From: Thermus arciformis
GTDB lineage: Bacteria > Deinococcota > Deinococci > Deinococcales > Thermaceae
Direction of reading: 5' to 3'
Assembly: GCF_900102145.1 (NCBI RefSeq)
Contig: NZ_FNBC01000003.1
Span: 56,977 to 120,976 of the forward strand
Length of the DNA: 64,000 nt
Below the pieces are notes generated by a model, which was not told the DNA's origin, did no database searches, and saw nothing but the letters and a program-made list of their open reading frames with translations. How positions within the stretch are numbered: position 1 is the first letter of the stretch; every line of letters starts with the position of its first letter. Below, piece after piece: positions 29,394 to 38,593 of this stretch. A program made the translations under genes and the position numbers.

Positions 29394-29753
29394 ATGGCCC
29401 GGGCGGTCTGCGGGGTCTACGAGGTCCACCCCGAGCGGGTGGAGATGGCCCGCGCCGCCCTGCCCGAGGAGCGGGTGGTCAAGGAGGCCGCCCTCCTCCT
29501 CAAAGCCCTTTCCGACCCCACCCGCATGCGCCTCCTCCTAGCCCTGAAAGGGGCGGGGGAGCTTTGCGTGTGCGACCTGGCCCTTTTGGCCCGGGTTTCC
29601 GTTTCTGCGGTGAGCCACCAGCTTAGGCGCTTGCGCCAGGCCCGGCTGGTGGCCTTCCGCCGGGAGGGGAAGCAGGTCTACTACCGCCTGGCCGACGCCC
29701 ATGTGGCCCGCCTGTTGGAGCTGGCCTTGGAGCACGCAGAAGAAAACACTTGA
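29394..29753 (+). CDS. smtB: ArsR/SmtB-family metal-sensing repressor
   Basis: 119 residues of winged helix: LLKALSDPTRMRLLLAL, then ELCVCDLALLARVSVSAVSHQLRRLR (recognition helix), and YYRLAD. Two metal-site signatures are visible: Cys-x-Cys in ELCVCDL with an N-terminal Cys (alpha3N type, Cd/Pb/As), and an exact D-x-H-x10-H-x2-E in the last helix (alpha5 type, Zn). It starts 4 bases after the pdxS stop, so it must be co-transcribed with pdxS. It should repress the P-type ATPase gene that follows. A homologue in HB27 (TtSmtB) responds to Cd and As, as I recall. Confidence 0.93.
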   Translation: MARAVCGVYEVHPERVEMARAALPEERVVKEAALLLKALSDPTRMRLLLALKGAGELCVCDLALLARVSVSAVSHQLRRLRQARLVAFRREGKQVYYRLADAHVARLLELALEHAEENT

Positions 29754-29778
29754 CCATTAGCTCAAATGATGCTACCCT
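29750..29778 (+). promoter_or_regulatory. Promoter with likely SmtB operator for the metal ATPase
   Basis: TTGACC (29750-29755), exact 17-base spacer, TACCCT (29773-29778), ending 6 bases before the ATG. Within the spacer and running into the -10 box lies an inverted repeat TAGC-N9-GCTA (29758-29774) containing CTCAAATGATG, similar to SmtB/CadC half sites. Repressor binding there would block the polymerase. Confidence 0.7.
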
Positions 29779-29784
29779 AGGGGC

Positions 29785-31842
29785 ATGGAGGCTCCTAAGG
29801 TGCGCGTTTTCCGGGTGGAGGGCATGGACTGCGCCGATTGCGCCCGGAAGGTGGAAGATGCCCTGAACCGGGTCCCTGGGGTGGTCAAGGCGGAGGTGAG
29901 CTTCCAAAGCGGCAAGGCCTACCTCCAACTGGAGGTCCCCCAGGCGGAGGAGGAGGCCGCCCGGGCCCTTTCTGCTCTGGGGTACCGCCTCCGTCCGGAA
30001 GGGAAGGAGAAAGGGGGGTTACCTGGGCCCTGGCGCTGGGCTTTGGCCTCCGGTGGGCTTCTCCTGGGGGCCTTTGGGTTCTCCCAGCTCCTGCCCCAGC
30101 TGGGGGCCTTGGCCTACACCCTGGCGGCCTTGGTGGGGGTCTTCCCGCTCTTCCGGCGGGCCCTCCGCTCTTTCCGGCAGAACCCTTTTAGCATCCAGAC
30201 CCTGGTGAGCGTGGCCACCCTGGGGGCTTTGGCCATCGGCGCCCAGGCGGAGGCGGCGGTGGTGGTCTTCCTGTTCCTGGTGGGGGAGGTGTTGGAGGCC
30301 TACGCTGTGGCCCAGGCCCGGGGGGCGCTTTTCGCCCTGGGGGAGCTTTTGCCCCGGCGGGTCTACCGCCTGGGGGCGATGGGGGTGGAGGAGGTGCCCC
30401 TCGAGGCCCTTCGGGTGGGGGACCGGGTGCGGGTACCCCCCGGGGAGCGGGTACCCGCCGACGGCCGGGTGCTCCAGGGGGAGGCCTTGGTGGAGGAAAG
30501 CGCCTTCACCGGGGAGCCTCTGCCCCAGGCCAAGGGCCCGGGGGACCGGGTCCTGGGGGGTAGCCTGGTGGCCGAGGGCAGCCTGGTGCTCCAGGTGGAG
30601 CGCCACCCCAAGGCAGGCTTCCTGGCGGAGATGGAGCGCATGGCGGAGGAGGCCTTGCTTAAAAAAAGCCAGGCGGAGCGGGTGGTGGACGCCTTCAGCC
30701 GCCGCTACACCCCCGCCGTCCTCCTCTTGGCGGGCTTTGTGGCCCTGGTGCTTCCCCTTTTTCAGGGGGATTTCCTGGGCCACCTCTACAAGGCCTTGGC
30801 CCTCCTCCTCATCGCCTGCCCCTGCGCCCTGGTGGTGTCGGTGCCCGCGGCCATCGCCGCCGGGGTGGCCCGGGGTGCCCGGGCAGGGGTGCTCTTCAAA
30901 AGCGGAGCGGCGCTGGAGGCCCTCGGGCGGGTGCGGAACCTGGCCCTGGACAAGACGGGTACCCTAACCCTCGGCCGGCCCCGGCTGGTGCGGGTGGTGC
31001 CCCTTGGGATAGGTGAGGAGGAGGCCCTGGCCCTGGCCAAGGCGGTGGCCGAGGGGTCGGGCCATCCCCTGGCCCGGGCGGTGCGGGAGGCCGCGCCGGA
31101 GGTGGGGGCACCCTTGGCCGAAGGACACCGGACGGAGCCCGGCTTGGGTGCCTTCGCCTGGGTGGAGGGGAGGGAGGTGGGGCTCGTGCGCCCCGAGGCG
31201 GTGCCCCTCCCCAAGGAGGTGGCGGAGGTGGTGCGGGAGCTGGCCCAAGAAGGCCATAGCCTTTCCCTCCTGGTGGAAGGGACGAGGGCCTTGGCCGTTT
31301 TTGCCTTCCAAGACACGCCTAAGGAAGAGGCCCAGGCGGCCTTACGGGCGCTGCGCGCCCTGGGCCTAAGGCTTCACCTCCTCACGGGGGATCGGGAGGA
31401 GGCGGCTTTGGCCCTGGGCAAGGCCCTAGGGCTAAAGCCTGAAGAGATTAGGGCAGGGCTTTCCCCCTTGGACAAGCTTCGGGCGGTGGAGGCGTTGGCC
31501 CAGGAAGGCGGGGTGGCCATGGTGGGGGATGGGGTGAACGACGCCCCCGCCCTGGCCCGGGCCACCGTGGGCCTGGCGGTGGTGGAGGGGACGGAGGCGG
31601 CCTTGCGGGCGGCGGATGTGGGCCTGTTGGGACTGGCCGCCCTGCCTCGAGCCTTCCGCTTAAGCCGCATGACCCTGGCCGTGGTGCGGCAAAACATCGC
31701 CCTGGCGGTGGGCCTTAAGGGGGTTTTCCTCCTGAGCACCCTCCTGGGGCTTACGGGGCTTTGGCCCGCCGTCTTGGCCGACAACGGGGCCCTGTTCCTG
31801 GTGACCCTGAATAGCCTCAGGCTCCTCTGGGCACGGGTGTAG
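29785..31842 (+). CDS. Heavy-metal P1B-type ATPase (Zn/Cd/Pb group)
   Basis: 685 residues. One N-terminal HMA domain with GMDCADCA (Cys16 and Cys19), then membrane segments, TGEPLP actuator motif, CPC at about residues 345-347, DKTGT (phosphorylated Asp389), SGHPLA and GDGVNDAPALA. Late membrane segments carry a Lys (NIALAVGLK) and an Asp-Gly pair (LADNGA), the mark of the Zn/Cd/Pb-exporting P1B-2 group rather than copper pumps. It exports metal to the outside. It has its own SmtB-type operator and ends at a strong terminator. Confidence 0.94.
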   Translation: MEAPKVRVFRVEGMDCADCARKVEDALNRVPGVVKAEVSFQSGKAYLQLEVPQAEEEAARALSALGYRLRPEGKEKGGLPGPWRWALASGGLLLGAFGFSQLLPQLGALAYTLAALVGVFPLFRRALRSFRQNPFSIQTLVSVATLGALAIGAQAEAAVVVFLFLVGEVLEAYAVAQARGALFALGELLPRRVYRLGAMGVEEVPLEALRVGDRVRVPPGERVPADGRVLQGEALVEESAFTGEPLPQAKGPGDRVLGGSLVAEGSLVLQVERHPKAGFLAEMERMAEEALLKKSQAERVVDAFSRRYTPAVLLLAGFVALVLPLFQGDFLGHLYKALALLLIACPCALVVSVPAAIAAGVARGARAGVLFKSGAALEALGRVRNLALDKTGTLTLGRPRLVRVVPLGIGEEEALALAKAVAEGSGHPLARAVREAAPEVGAPLAEGHRTEPGLGAFAWVEGREVGLVRPEAVPLPKEVAEVVRELAQEGHSLSLLVEGTRALAVFAFQDTPKEEAQAALRALRALGLRLHLLTGDREEAALALGKALGLKPEEIRAGLSPLDKLRAVEALAQEGGVAMVGDGVNDAPALARATVGLAVVEGTEAALRAADVGLLGLAALPRAFRLSRMTLAVVRQNIALAVGLKGVFLLSTLLGLTGLWPAVLADNGALFLVTLNSLRLLWARV

Positions 31843-31875
31843 GGGGTGGCCCGATCTGGCCTGGGGCCAAGGGGG

Positions 31876-31906
31876 CGGGAGGGGGTGGACCCCCTCCCGT
31901 TCTTTT
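31876..31906 (+). terminator. Intrinsic terminator of the metal ATPase gene
   Basis: Perfect 10-bp stem (31876-31885 with 31890-31899), TGGA loop, followed by TTCTTTT. One of the clearest terminators in the window; it separates the ATPase gene from nhaA. Confidence 0.88.
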
Positions 31907-31960
31907 GGCGATTCCCTTAAGGGCTGAACCTTTTGCCACCAGGTTTTTTCGGGGGGGCGG

Positions 31961-31966
31961 TATGAT
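31961..31966 (+). promoter_or_regulatory. -10 box for nhaA-pdxT
   Basis: TATGAT ends exactly 7 bases before the second ATG of the nhaA frame. A TTGCCA 22 bases upstream is too distant to be a normal -35. Predicts a leaderless nhaA mRNA. Confidence 0.5.
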
Positions 31967-31972
31967 ATGCCC

Positions 31973-33211
31973 ATGCGCCGCAGGCCTTATCCAAGGGTTT
32001 TGCAGCAGTTTTTGGAGAGCGAGGCCAAGGGCGGGTTTCTGCTCTTTTTTGCCGCGCTTCTGGCCTTTTTCTTGGCCAACTCTCCCCTGGTGGGGGCCTA
32101 CTTTGGCCTGCGGGAGGTCCCGGTGGGCCTCAAGGTGGGGGCCTTTGCCCTGGAAAAGCCCCTCCTCCTTTGGGTGAACGACCTCCTCATGGCCCTCTTC
32201 TTCCTCCTGGTGGGGCTGGAGCTTAAGCGGGAGATGCTTGCGGGGGAGCTCAAGGAACCCCGCCGGGCTGGGTTGGCGGTGGCCGCTGCCCTGGGGGGGA
32301 TGGCCTTCCCCGCCCTTTTTTACCTTCTGCTCAACCCCTCCCCCCCGGAGTCCCGGGGCTGGGGGGTGCCCATGGCCACGGACATCGCCTTTGCCCTGGG
32401 GGTTTTGGCTCTGGTGCCCCGGGTGCCTTTGGGTCTCAAGCTGTTCCTCACCGCCTTGGCCATCGTGGACGACCTGGGGGCGGTCCTGGTCATCGCCCTC
32501 TTCTACACGGGGGGCCTCGATGGCCTTCCCCTGGCCCTGGCTGGCCTTACCCTGGGCCTGGCCTTCCTCCTCAACCGCCTGGGGGTGCGCTGGCTTTGGC
32601 CCTACCTCCTCCTTGGGCTTCCCCTCTGGTACTTCGTCCTGAAGTCGGGGCTTCATGCCACCCTGGCCGGGGTGCTCCTGGCCCTGGCCATTCCCCTGCG
32701 CCGGGCGCACCCCTTCCAGGGGGCCACGGAGGCAGAGGAGCCCGAGGCCCTCGAGGGGGAGCTGGAGGCCCTGGAGGAGGCGGTGGAGGAGGCCCAAAGC
32801 CCCCTGCACCGTCTAGAGCACACCCTCCACCCCTGGGTGGCCTATGGGGTGTTGCCGATCTTCGCCTTCTTCAACGCGGGGGTGGCTCTTGGAGGCCTAC
32901 AGATGGGTTCGGTGAGCCTGGGCATCGCCCTGGGCCTTTTGCTGGGGAAGCCCCTGGGGGTCTTTCTCCTTTCTTGGCTGGCCCTGCGCCTGGGCTTAGG
33001 CGTTCTGCCTGAGGGGGTGGGGCTTCGGGGCCTTTTTGGGGTGGGTTTCCTGGCGGGCATTGGCTTCACCATGGCCCTCTTTATCGCCGGCTTGGCCTTT
33101 TCTGGAGAGATGCTGGACCAGGCCAAGGTGGGGGTCCTTGGGGCCTCCTTGGTGGCCGGGGTCCTGGGCTTCTTCCTGGTGCGCACGGCGCTTGACAGGC
33201 CCACCGCCTAG
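31973..33211 (+). CDS. nhaA: NhaA-type Na+/H+ antiporter
   Basis: 412 residues with about 11-12 membrane segments. [28 protein letters not shown] and [17 protein letters not shown] (the paired Asp residues of the ion site) are diagnostic, and [15 protein letters not shown] lies near the C-terminus. An acidic cytosolic loop of about 45 residues ([21 protein letters not shown]) is rather long. It exchanges Na+ or Li+ for H+. A first ATG lies two codons earlier, directly after the -10 box; the second fits leaderless initiation. pdxT follows after 7 bases. Confidence 0.92.
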   Translation: MRRRPYPRVLQQFLESEAKGGFLLFFAALLAFFLANSPLVGAYFGLREVPVGLKVGAFALEKPLLLWVNDLLMALFFLLVGLELKREMLAGELKEPRRAGLAVAAALGGMAFPALFYLLLNPSPPESRGWGVPMATDIAFALGVLALVPRVPLGLKLFLTALAIVDDLGAVLVIALFYTGGLDGLPLALAGLTLGLAFLLNRLGVRWLWPYLLLGLPLWYFVLKSGLHATLAGVLLALAIPLRRAHPFQGATEAEEPEALEGELEALEEAVEEAQSPLHRLEHTLHPWVAYGVLPIFAFFNAGVALGGLQMGSVSLGIALGLLLGKPLGVFLLSWLALRLGLGVLPEGVGLRGLFGVGFLAGIGFTMALFIAGLAFSGEMLDQAKVGVLGASLVAGVLGFFLVRTALDRPTA

Positions 33212-33218
33212 GGCCAGG

Positions 33219-33797
33219 ATGAGGGGCGTGGTTGGCGTTTTGGCCCTACAAGGCGATTTCCGCGAGCACAAGGAGGCCCTCAGGCGGCTTGGGGTGGAGG
33301 CCAAGGAGGTGCGCAAGCCCGAGCACTTAGAGGGCCTAAAAGCCCTCATCGTGCCTGGGGGGGAGTCCACCACCATCGGCAAGCTGGCCCGGGAGTATGG
33401 CCTCGAGGAGGCCGTGCGGCAACGGGTGGCGGAGGGGAGCCTGGCGGTTTTTGGCACCTGCGCCGGGGCCATATGGCTTGCCCGGGAGATCCTAGGCTAC
33501 CCCGAGCAACCCCGCCTGGGTGTCTTGGACGTGGCGGTGGAGCGGAACGCTTTTGGCCGCCAGGTGGAGAGCTTTGAAGAGGACCTCTTCATCCGGGGCT
33601 TTTCCGAGCCCTTCCACGGGGTCTTCATCCGCGCCCCGGTCTTCCGCCGGCTGGGGGAGGGGGTGGAGGTGCTGGCCGAGCTTTCCAGCTTCCCCGTCTT
33701 GGTGCGGCAGGGGAAGGTTCTCGCCAGCAGCTTCCACCCCGAGCTTACCCCCGACACCCGGCTTCACCGCTACTTCCTGGAGCTTGCCGGCCTTTAG
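33219..33797 (+). CDS. pdxT: Pyridoxal 5'-phosphate synthase, glutaminase subunit
   Basis: 192 residues of class I glutaminase: [18 protein letters not shown] (oxyanion), [11 protein letters not shown] (nucleophile Cys near residue 79), and FHPELT with the His-Glu pair of the triad. It supplies ammonia to PdxS. It lies right behind nhaA and away from pdxS, with only 7 bases between nhaA and its ATG. The longer ORF reaching back into nhaA is out of phase with nhaA and is not used. Its stop overlaps asnS by 4 bases. Confidence 0.95.
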   Translation: MRGVVGVLALQGDFREHKEALRRLGVEAKEVRKPEHLEGLKALIVPGGESTTIGKLAREYGLEEAVRQRVAEGSLAVFGTCAGAIWLAREILGYPEQPRLGVLDVAVERNAFGRQVESFEEDLFIRGFSEPFHGVFIRAPVFRRLGEGVEVLAELSSFPVLVRQGKVLASSFHPELTPDTRLHRYFLELAGL

Positions 33798-35110
33798 GGG
33801 CGCATCCTCGTGTACATCCTTGGGAAGGGGATGGCCTCCCGCACGTGGGCGAGGCCCGAGATCCAGGCCACGGTGCGCTCGAGGCCCAGGCCGAACCCCG
33901 AGTGGGGGACGCTCCCGAAGCGGCGGAGGTCCAGGTACCACTCGTAGACCTCCTCGGGAAGGCCGAACTCCCGGATCTTGCGCCTTAGGAGCTCCAGGTT
34001 GTGGATCCTCTGGCTTCCCCCGATGATCTCCCCGTAGCCCTCGGGGGCGAGGAGGTCGTCGTTGAGGACAAGCTCGGGGTCTGAGGGGTCCGGCTCCATG
34101 TAGAAGGCCTTGATGCGGGCGGGGTAGCGCTCCACGAAGACGGGGCGGTCAAACCGGCGGCTTAGGGCGGCCTCGTGGGGGGCCCCGAAGTCCTCGCCGT
34201 AGGGGAGGGGAGGGACCTCGGGGTCCTCTTCGGCGATGCGGTTCACCAGGGCCACGGCCTCCTTGTAGGTGAGCCTGGGGTAGCGGCCCTCCGCGGCGGG
34301 CTCCAGGGCCTTGGGGTCCCGCCCGAGCATCTCAAGCTCCTTGGCGCGCCTTTCCAGCACCCGGGCCACGAGGAAGCGCACGAGCTCCTCCTGGAGGGCC
34401 ATGTTCTCCTCGTGGGTCATGAAGGCCACCTCGGGCTCCACCATCCAGAACTCCAGGAGGTGGCGCCGCGTCTTGGAGCGCTCCGCCCGGAAGGTGGGGC
34501 CGAAGGTGTAGACCTTGGCGAAGGCCAGGGCCCCGGCCTCGGCGTAAAGCTGCCCCGACTGGGAGAGGTAGGCCTTCTCCCCGCCAAAAAGCTCCACCTC
34601 AAAGAGCTCCGTGGTCCCCTCCACGGCGCTCGGGGTGAGGATGGGGGCGTCAAAGCGGAGGAAGCCCCTTTCCCCGAAGAACTCGTGGATGCCCCTTTCC
34701 ACCTCGTCCCGGATGCGCATCACGGCGAAGGGGCGGCGGTGGCGGAGCCAGAGGTGGCGGTGGTCCATGAGGAAGTCTATGCCGTGCTCCTTGGGGCCGA
34801 TGGGGTACTCCCCCTGGGGGCGGCTCACCACCTGAAGGTCCCGCACGGCGAGCTCAAACCCCCCCGGGGCCCTCCTGTCCTCCCGCACCCGGCCCCACAC
34901 CCTTAGGGCGGTCTCCTGGGGGAGGTGGTCCGCTTCCCGGAAGACCTCTTCCGGCACCTCCCCCTGGACCACCGTGGCCTGGAGGAAGCCGGTGCCGTCC
35001 CGGAGGATGAGGAAGTGGATCTTGCCCTTGGAGCGCTTCCCGTAGACCCAGCCCCTGAGCTCCACCTCCTGGCCCACGTGGCGGGCGATGTCCTCAATGA
35101 AGACCCGCAT
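33794..35110 (-). CDS. asnS: Asparaginyl-tRNA synthetase
   Basis: 438 residues: N-terminal OB-fold anticodon domain ([24 protein letters not shown]), class II motif 2 ([26 protein letters not shown]) and motif 3 ([15 protein letters not shown]). The [12 protein letters not shown] form with EGTTELFEV is AsnRS rather than AspRS. It gives direct Asn-tRNA charging. Thermus is known also to use the tRNA-dependent amidation route. Confidence 0.95.
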   Translation of the reverse strand: MRVFIEDIARHVGQEVELRGWVYGKRSKGKIHFLILRDGTGFLQATVVQGEVPEEVFREADHLPQETALRVWGRVREDRRAPGGFELAVRDLQVVSRPQGEYPIGPKEHGIDFLMDHRHLWLRHRRPFAVMRIRDEVERGIHEFFGERGFLRFDAPILTPSAVEGTTELFEVELFGGEKAYLSQSGQLYAEAGALAFAKVYTFGPTFRAERSKTRRHLLEFWMVEPEVAFMTHEENMALQEELVRFLVARVLERRAKELEMLGRDPKALEPAAEGRYPRLTYKEAVALVNRIAEEDPEVPPLPYGEDFGAPHEAALSRRFDRPVFVERYPARIKAFYMEPDPSDPELVLNDDLLAPEGYGEIIGGSQRIHNLELLRRKIREFGLPEEVYEWYLDLRRFGSVPHSGFGLGLERTVAWISGLAHVREAIPFPRMYTRMRP

Positions 35111-35119
35111 ACCCTGGGT

Positions 35120-35125
35120 AGTCTA
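35120..35125 (-). promoter_or_regulatory. -10 box for asnS on the upstream stop codon
   Basis: TAGACT on the minus strand; its TAG is the stop codon of the HAD gene upstream. It ends 9 bases before the asnS ATG, so the leader would be only a few bases. Confidence 0.5.
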
Positions 35126-35932
35126 CCCCAAGAGGTCCAGGGCCTCGGCCAGGCCGCAGGCCTCCACGGGGGCCACCACCTTCCTGGCCGCTTGCTTCAC
35201 CGAGGGGGGGGCGTTTCCCATGGCGATGCCCAGCCCCACGGCCCGGAGGAGCTCCAGGTCGTTCTCCCCGTCCCCTACCATGGCCGCTTCCTCTAGGGAA
35301 AGCCCGTAGGCCTCGGCCACGAACCGGGCGGCGGTGAGCTTGCCCACGCCCCGCCGGGTGAGGGAGACGAAGCGTACCCCCGGCATCTTGGGGCTTTCCG
35401 CCACGTGGGCCTGAAGCTCCCGGGGAAGCCCTTCCAAGAAGGCCCCCAAAGGGGCCTCGGGCCCCGCCAGCACCTGGAGGCGCACCAGGGGGGAGGGGAG
35501 GCGGAGGAGGTCTTCCGCTTCCGCCCTTAGGCCGAGAAGCTCCTGGTGGGCCTGAAGGAGGGGGCTATCCCCCTCCACGTAAAACCCCCCTTCGGCGGTG
35601 TACCCCTCCAGGGGGAGGGCAAGCCTCCGGGCGAGGCGAATGGCCTCCTTGGCCGCCTCCTCCGGCAGGGCCTCCACCTTAAGGGGGGTGGCCGGGGGGG
35701 TGTGGGGGTCTTGGGAGAGGGCGAGGACCACGGCCCCGGACTCAAAGACGTGGAGCCCCCAGGGGTCCAGCCTTCGGGCGTACCCCAGGGTCTCCCCCCG
35801 GCCCGGGCGGCCGGTGACGAGGGCGAAGCGCACCCCCTTTTTCCGGAGGGACTCCACCTTGGGCCAGACGCAGGGAGGCACCCCTTCCTTGCCCACCAGG
35901 GTGCCGTCCACGTCCACGAAGACCAGGCGCAT
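35123..35932 (-). CDS. HAD-family (Cof-type) sugar phosphatase
   Basis: 269 residues. FVDVDGTLVG at residues 5-14 (nucleophile Asp and acid Asp), LVTGRPGRGE (motif II), and AMVGDGENDLELLRAVGLGIAMGNA (motif IV) give a complete HAD set, and a C2-type cap lies between. Relatives dephosphorylate sugar phosphates or mannosyl-3-phosphoglycerate; the substrate is not determined. The ORF extends far upstream in frame through the PhzF gene, but the ATG directly before FVDVDGT, 5 bases after the PhzF stop, is clear. Confidence 0.87.
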   Translation of the reverse strand: MRLVFVDVDGTLVGKEGVPPCVWPKVESLRKKGVRFALVTGRPGRGETLGYARRLDPWGLHVFESGAVVLALSQDPHTPPATPLKVEALPEEAAKEAIRLARRLALPLEGYTAEGGFYVEGDSPLLQAHQELLGLRAEAEDLLRLPSPLVRLQVLAGPEAPLGAFLEGLPRELQAHVAESPKMPGVRFVSLTRRGVGKLTAARFVAEAYGLSLEEAAMVGDGENDLELLRAVGLGIAMGNAPPSVKQAARKVVAPVEACGLAEALDLLG

Positions 35933-35937
35933 GCCCC

Positions 35938-36831
35938 TTAGAGCTCCCCCGAGGCCACGATGGCCGCCTCCCCGCCGATCTGCACGGCGTAGGGCTGGCC
36001 CGTGGGGCTGTATTCCACCACCACCTCCACCACCCCCGGGTTGCCCAGGCGGTGGCCCTGGTAGATGGTGAGCTGCACCCTGCCCTCCCGTTTGGGCACC
36101 ACCCCGGAGCGGGCCAGGAGGGCCCCCAAGGCGGCGTTGGCCGAGCCCGTCACCGGGTCTTCGGGGATGCCGAGGAGGGGGGCGAAGTCCCGGGCGTAGA
36201 AGCTCCGGGGGCCCATGGGGGCGTAGGCGTGCACCGTGGCCACCCCCAGCCTGCGGGAGACCTGGAGGAGGGTGGGCATCTCCGGCTCCAGGGCGTCCAC
36301 CACCCCAGGGGCGATGAGGGGCACGAAGAGGCTCCAAAGCCCGGTGTAGGCGATGCCGTAGGGCAGGCCCCGGTGGAGGTAGCGCTCGTTGGTGCCCAAG
36401 GCCTCGAGGGCCGCCCTCAGCTCCTCAAAGGGGGGGAGGTCGCGGAAGCGGGGGGAGGGCCCCCGCACCAGGGCCTTCACCGGGGCCCCCCCTTCGTAGA
36501 CGATCTCCACGGGGAGGGCCTCCGTGGGGGTGTGGAGGTAGAGCCGCCCGATCCCCTCGGGGGCCAGGCCGAGCCGGACCAGGGCGAGGCCCAGGGCCAC
36601 CGCCGCGTGGCCGGAGAACTCCACCTCCTCCTGCGGGGTGAAGAAGCGCACCCCGAAGACCGTTTCCTTCCGTTCCGTGACGAAGGCGGTCTCCGCCTCC
36701 CCTAGGCGCCGGGCGATGGCCTGCATCTCCTCCAGGCCCATCCCCCGGGCGTCCAGCACGATGGCCACCCGGTTGCCCGCCCCCGGGGCGGGGGCGAAGG
36801 CGTCCACAAGGAGGTACGGAATCCTAGCCAT
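35938..36831 (-). CDS. PhzF-family isomerase-like protein
   Basis: 297 residues of the diaminopimelate-epimerase-like fold: [29 protein letters not shown] (catalytic Glu), [19 protein letters not shown], and [17 protein letters not shown]. PhzF acts in phenazine synthesis in pseudomonads, but most members, as here without other phenazine genes, have unknown substrates. It overlaps the end of aspS by 8 bases and so is probably co-translated. Confidence 0.88.
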   Translation of the reverse strand: MARIPYLLVDAFAPAPGAGNRVAIVLDARGMGLEEMQAIARRLGEAETAFVTERKETVFGVRFFTPQEEVEFSGHAAVALGLALVRLGLAPEGIGRLYLHTPTEALPVEIVYEGGAPVKALVRGPSPRFRDLPPFEELRAALEALGTNERYLHRGLPYGIAYTGLWSLFVPLIAPGVVDALEPEMPTLLQVSRRLGVATVHAYAPMGPRSFYARDFAPLLGIPEDPVTGSANAALGALLARSGVVPKREGRVQLTIYQGHRLGNPGVVEVVVEYSPTGQPYAVQIGGEAAIVASGEL

Positions 36832-38569
36832 GGCGGATCACCTGGAGCCCAAGTTCCCGAAGCTGTTCCTCAGGGACGGGGCTCGGCGCCCCGGTGAGGG
36901 GGTCTTTGCCCTCCTTGTTCTTGGGGAAGGCGATGACCTCGCGGATGGAGGGGCTTCCCGTCATGAGGGCGAGGAGGCGGTCCAATCCCCAAGCGATCCC
37001 CCCGTGGGGCGGGGCCCCGTACTCCAGGGCCTCGAGGAAAAACCCGAACTTCTCCCTTTGCTCCTCCTCGCCGATGCCTAGAAGCCGGAAGACCCGGGCC
37101 TGGAGCCTGGGGTCGTGGATGCGGATGGACCCCCCGCCCACCTCCACCCCGTTGAGGACGAGGTCGTAGGCCAAGGCCCGCACCCTCCCGGGGTCTTCCT
37201 CCAGGAGGGGCAGGTCCTCGGGGTGGGGGCTCGTGAAGGGGTGGTGCATGTAGGTCCACCCCCCCCTCTCCTCGTCCCACTCCAGAAGGGGAAAGTCCAC
37301 CACCCAGAGGAAGCGGAAGCCCTCCCGCTTGAGGGCGAGCGTCTCCGCCAGCCTGAGCCGCACCTGGCCCAACGCCTCGGCCGCCACCCTCCTCGGCCCC
37401 GCCACGAAGAGGAGGGTGTCCCCAGGGCCCGCCCCCGTGGCCTTGAGGAGGGCTTCCCGCACGGGTTCCAAGAACTTGGCCACGCCCCCTGCGAAGCCTC
37501 CCTCCTCCACCCGGGCCCAGGCGAGGCCCTTCGCCCCGTGGCGCTTGGCGAGCTCCTCCAGCTCGGCCACCTCCTTGCGGGAGAGGGCCTTGGGGGCCGC
37601 GAGGGCCTTCACGCTTTCCGCCTCCCGGAAGACCCCAAACTCGCTTTCCCGGAAGAGGGGGCCCACCTCCTCAAGCTCTAGCCCGAAGCGGGTGTCGGGC
37701 TTGTCGGAGCCGTAGCGCTCCATGGCTTCCCCGTAGGAAAGCCTGGGGAAGGGGAGGGGAAGCTCCACCCCCAAAGCCTCGCGGAAGACGTGGGCCATGA
37801 GGCGCTCGTTGAGCTCCAGGACGTCTTCCACCTCCACGAAGCTCATCTCCAGGTCCAGCTGGGTGAAGTCGGGCTGGCGGTCGGCGCGGAGGTCCTCGTC
37901 CCGGAAGCAGCGGGCGATCTGGAAGTAGCGGTCTAGCCCCGCCACCATCAGCATCTGCTTGAAGAGCTGGGGGGACTGGGGCAGGGCGTAGAAGAGGCCG
38001 GGCTCGTGGCGGTAGGGCACCAGGAAGTCCCGGGCCCCTTCCGGGGTGCTTTTGGTGAGAAAGGGGGTTTCCACCTGGACGAAGCCCTCCCGGTCCAGGA
38101 AGTCCCAGATGGCCTTGATGACCCGGTGGCGCAGGCGGAGGTTTTCCTGCATTCTCCTCCGGCGGAGGTCCAGGTAGCGGTACTTGAGGCGGAGCTCCTC
38201 GTTCGCCTCCTTCTCCTCCTCCCCCCGCCAGCCCGCATCCACGGGGAAAGGGGGGGTCTTGGCCTCGGCGAGGACCTCGAGGGAGAAAAGCTCCACCTCC
38301 ACCTCCCCCGTGGGGAGGCGGGGGTTGGGCTCGGGGCGGAGGCGCACGAGGCCCTTGGCCCGCACCACCCACTCCGAGCGCACCCGTTCGGCGGCGGCGT
38401 AGGCGGGGCGATTGGGGTGGGCCACCAGCTGGACCAGGCCCTCCCGGTCCCTGAGGTCCAGGAAGATGAGGCCGCCGAGGTCGCGGCGGCGGTTCACCCA
38501 GCCCTCGAGGACCACCTCCTGGCCCGCGTGTTCCCTTCTTAGGCTTCCGGCGTAGTGGGTGCGGCGCAT
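36824..38569 (-). CDS. aspS: Aspartyl-tRNA synthetase (bacterial type)
   Basis: 581 residues: N-terminal OB domain ([24 protein letters not shown]), class II motif 2 ([27 protein letters not shown]), the bacterial GAD insert in the middle, and motif 3 ([15 protein letters not shown]). Thermus has this discriminating bacterial AspRS and a second archaeal-type enzyme elsewhere. It lies 24 bases after hisS, the common hisS-aspS order. Confidence 0.97.
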   Translation of the reverse strand: MRRTHYAGSLRREHAGQEVVLEGWVNRRRDLGGLIFLDLRDREGLVQLVAHPNRPAYAAAERVRSEWVVRAKGLVRLRPEPNPRLPTGEVEVELFSLEVLAEAKTPPFPVDAGWRGEEEKEANEELRLKYRYLDLRRRRMQENLRLRHRVIKAIWDFLDREGFVQVETPFLTKSTPEGARDFLVPYRHEPGLFYALPQSPQLFKQMLMVAGLDRYFQIARCFRDEDLRADRQPDFTQLDLEMSFVEVEDVLELNERLMAHVFREALGVELPLPFPRLSYGEAMERYGSDKPDTRFGLELEEVGPLFRESEFGVFREAESVKALAAPKALSRKEVAELEELAKRHGAKGLAWARVEEGGFAGGVAKFLEPVREALLKATGAGPGDTLLFVAGPRRVAAEALGQVRLRLAETLALKREGFRFLWVVDFPLLEWDEERGGWTYMHHPFTSPHPEDLPLLEEDPGRVRALAYDLVLNGVEVGGGSIRIHDPRLQARVFRLLGIGEEEQREKFGFFLEALEYGAPPHGGIAWGLDRLLALMTGSPSIREVIAFPKNKEGKDPLTGAPSPVPEEQLRELGLQVIRHG

Positions 38570-38593
38570 AATCCCCTAAAGCTTACCGGATGC

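Noticed and set aside
35933..36337. N-terminal extension of the HAD protein
   Set aside because: It lies inside phzF on the same strand in another frame and is a Gly/Pro-rich shadow.
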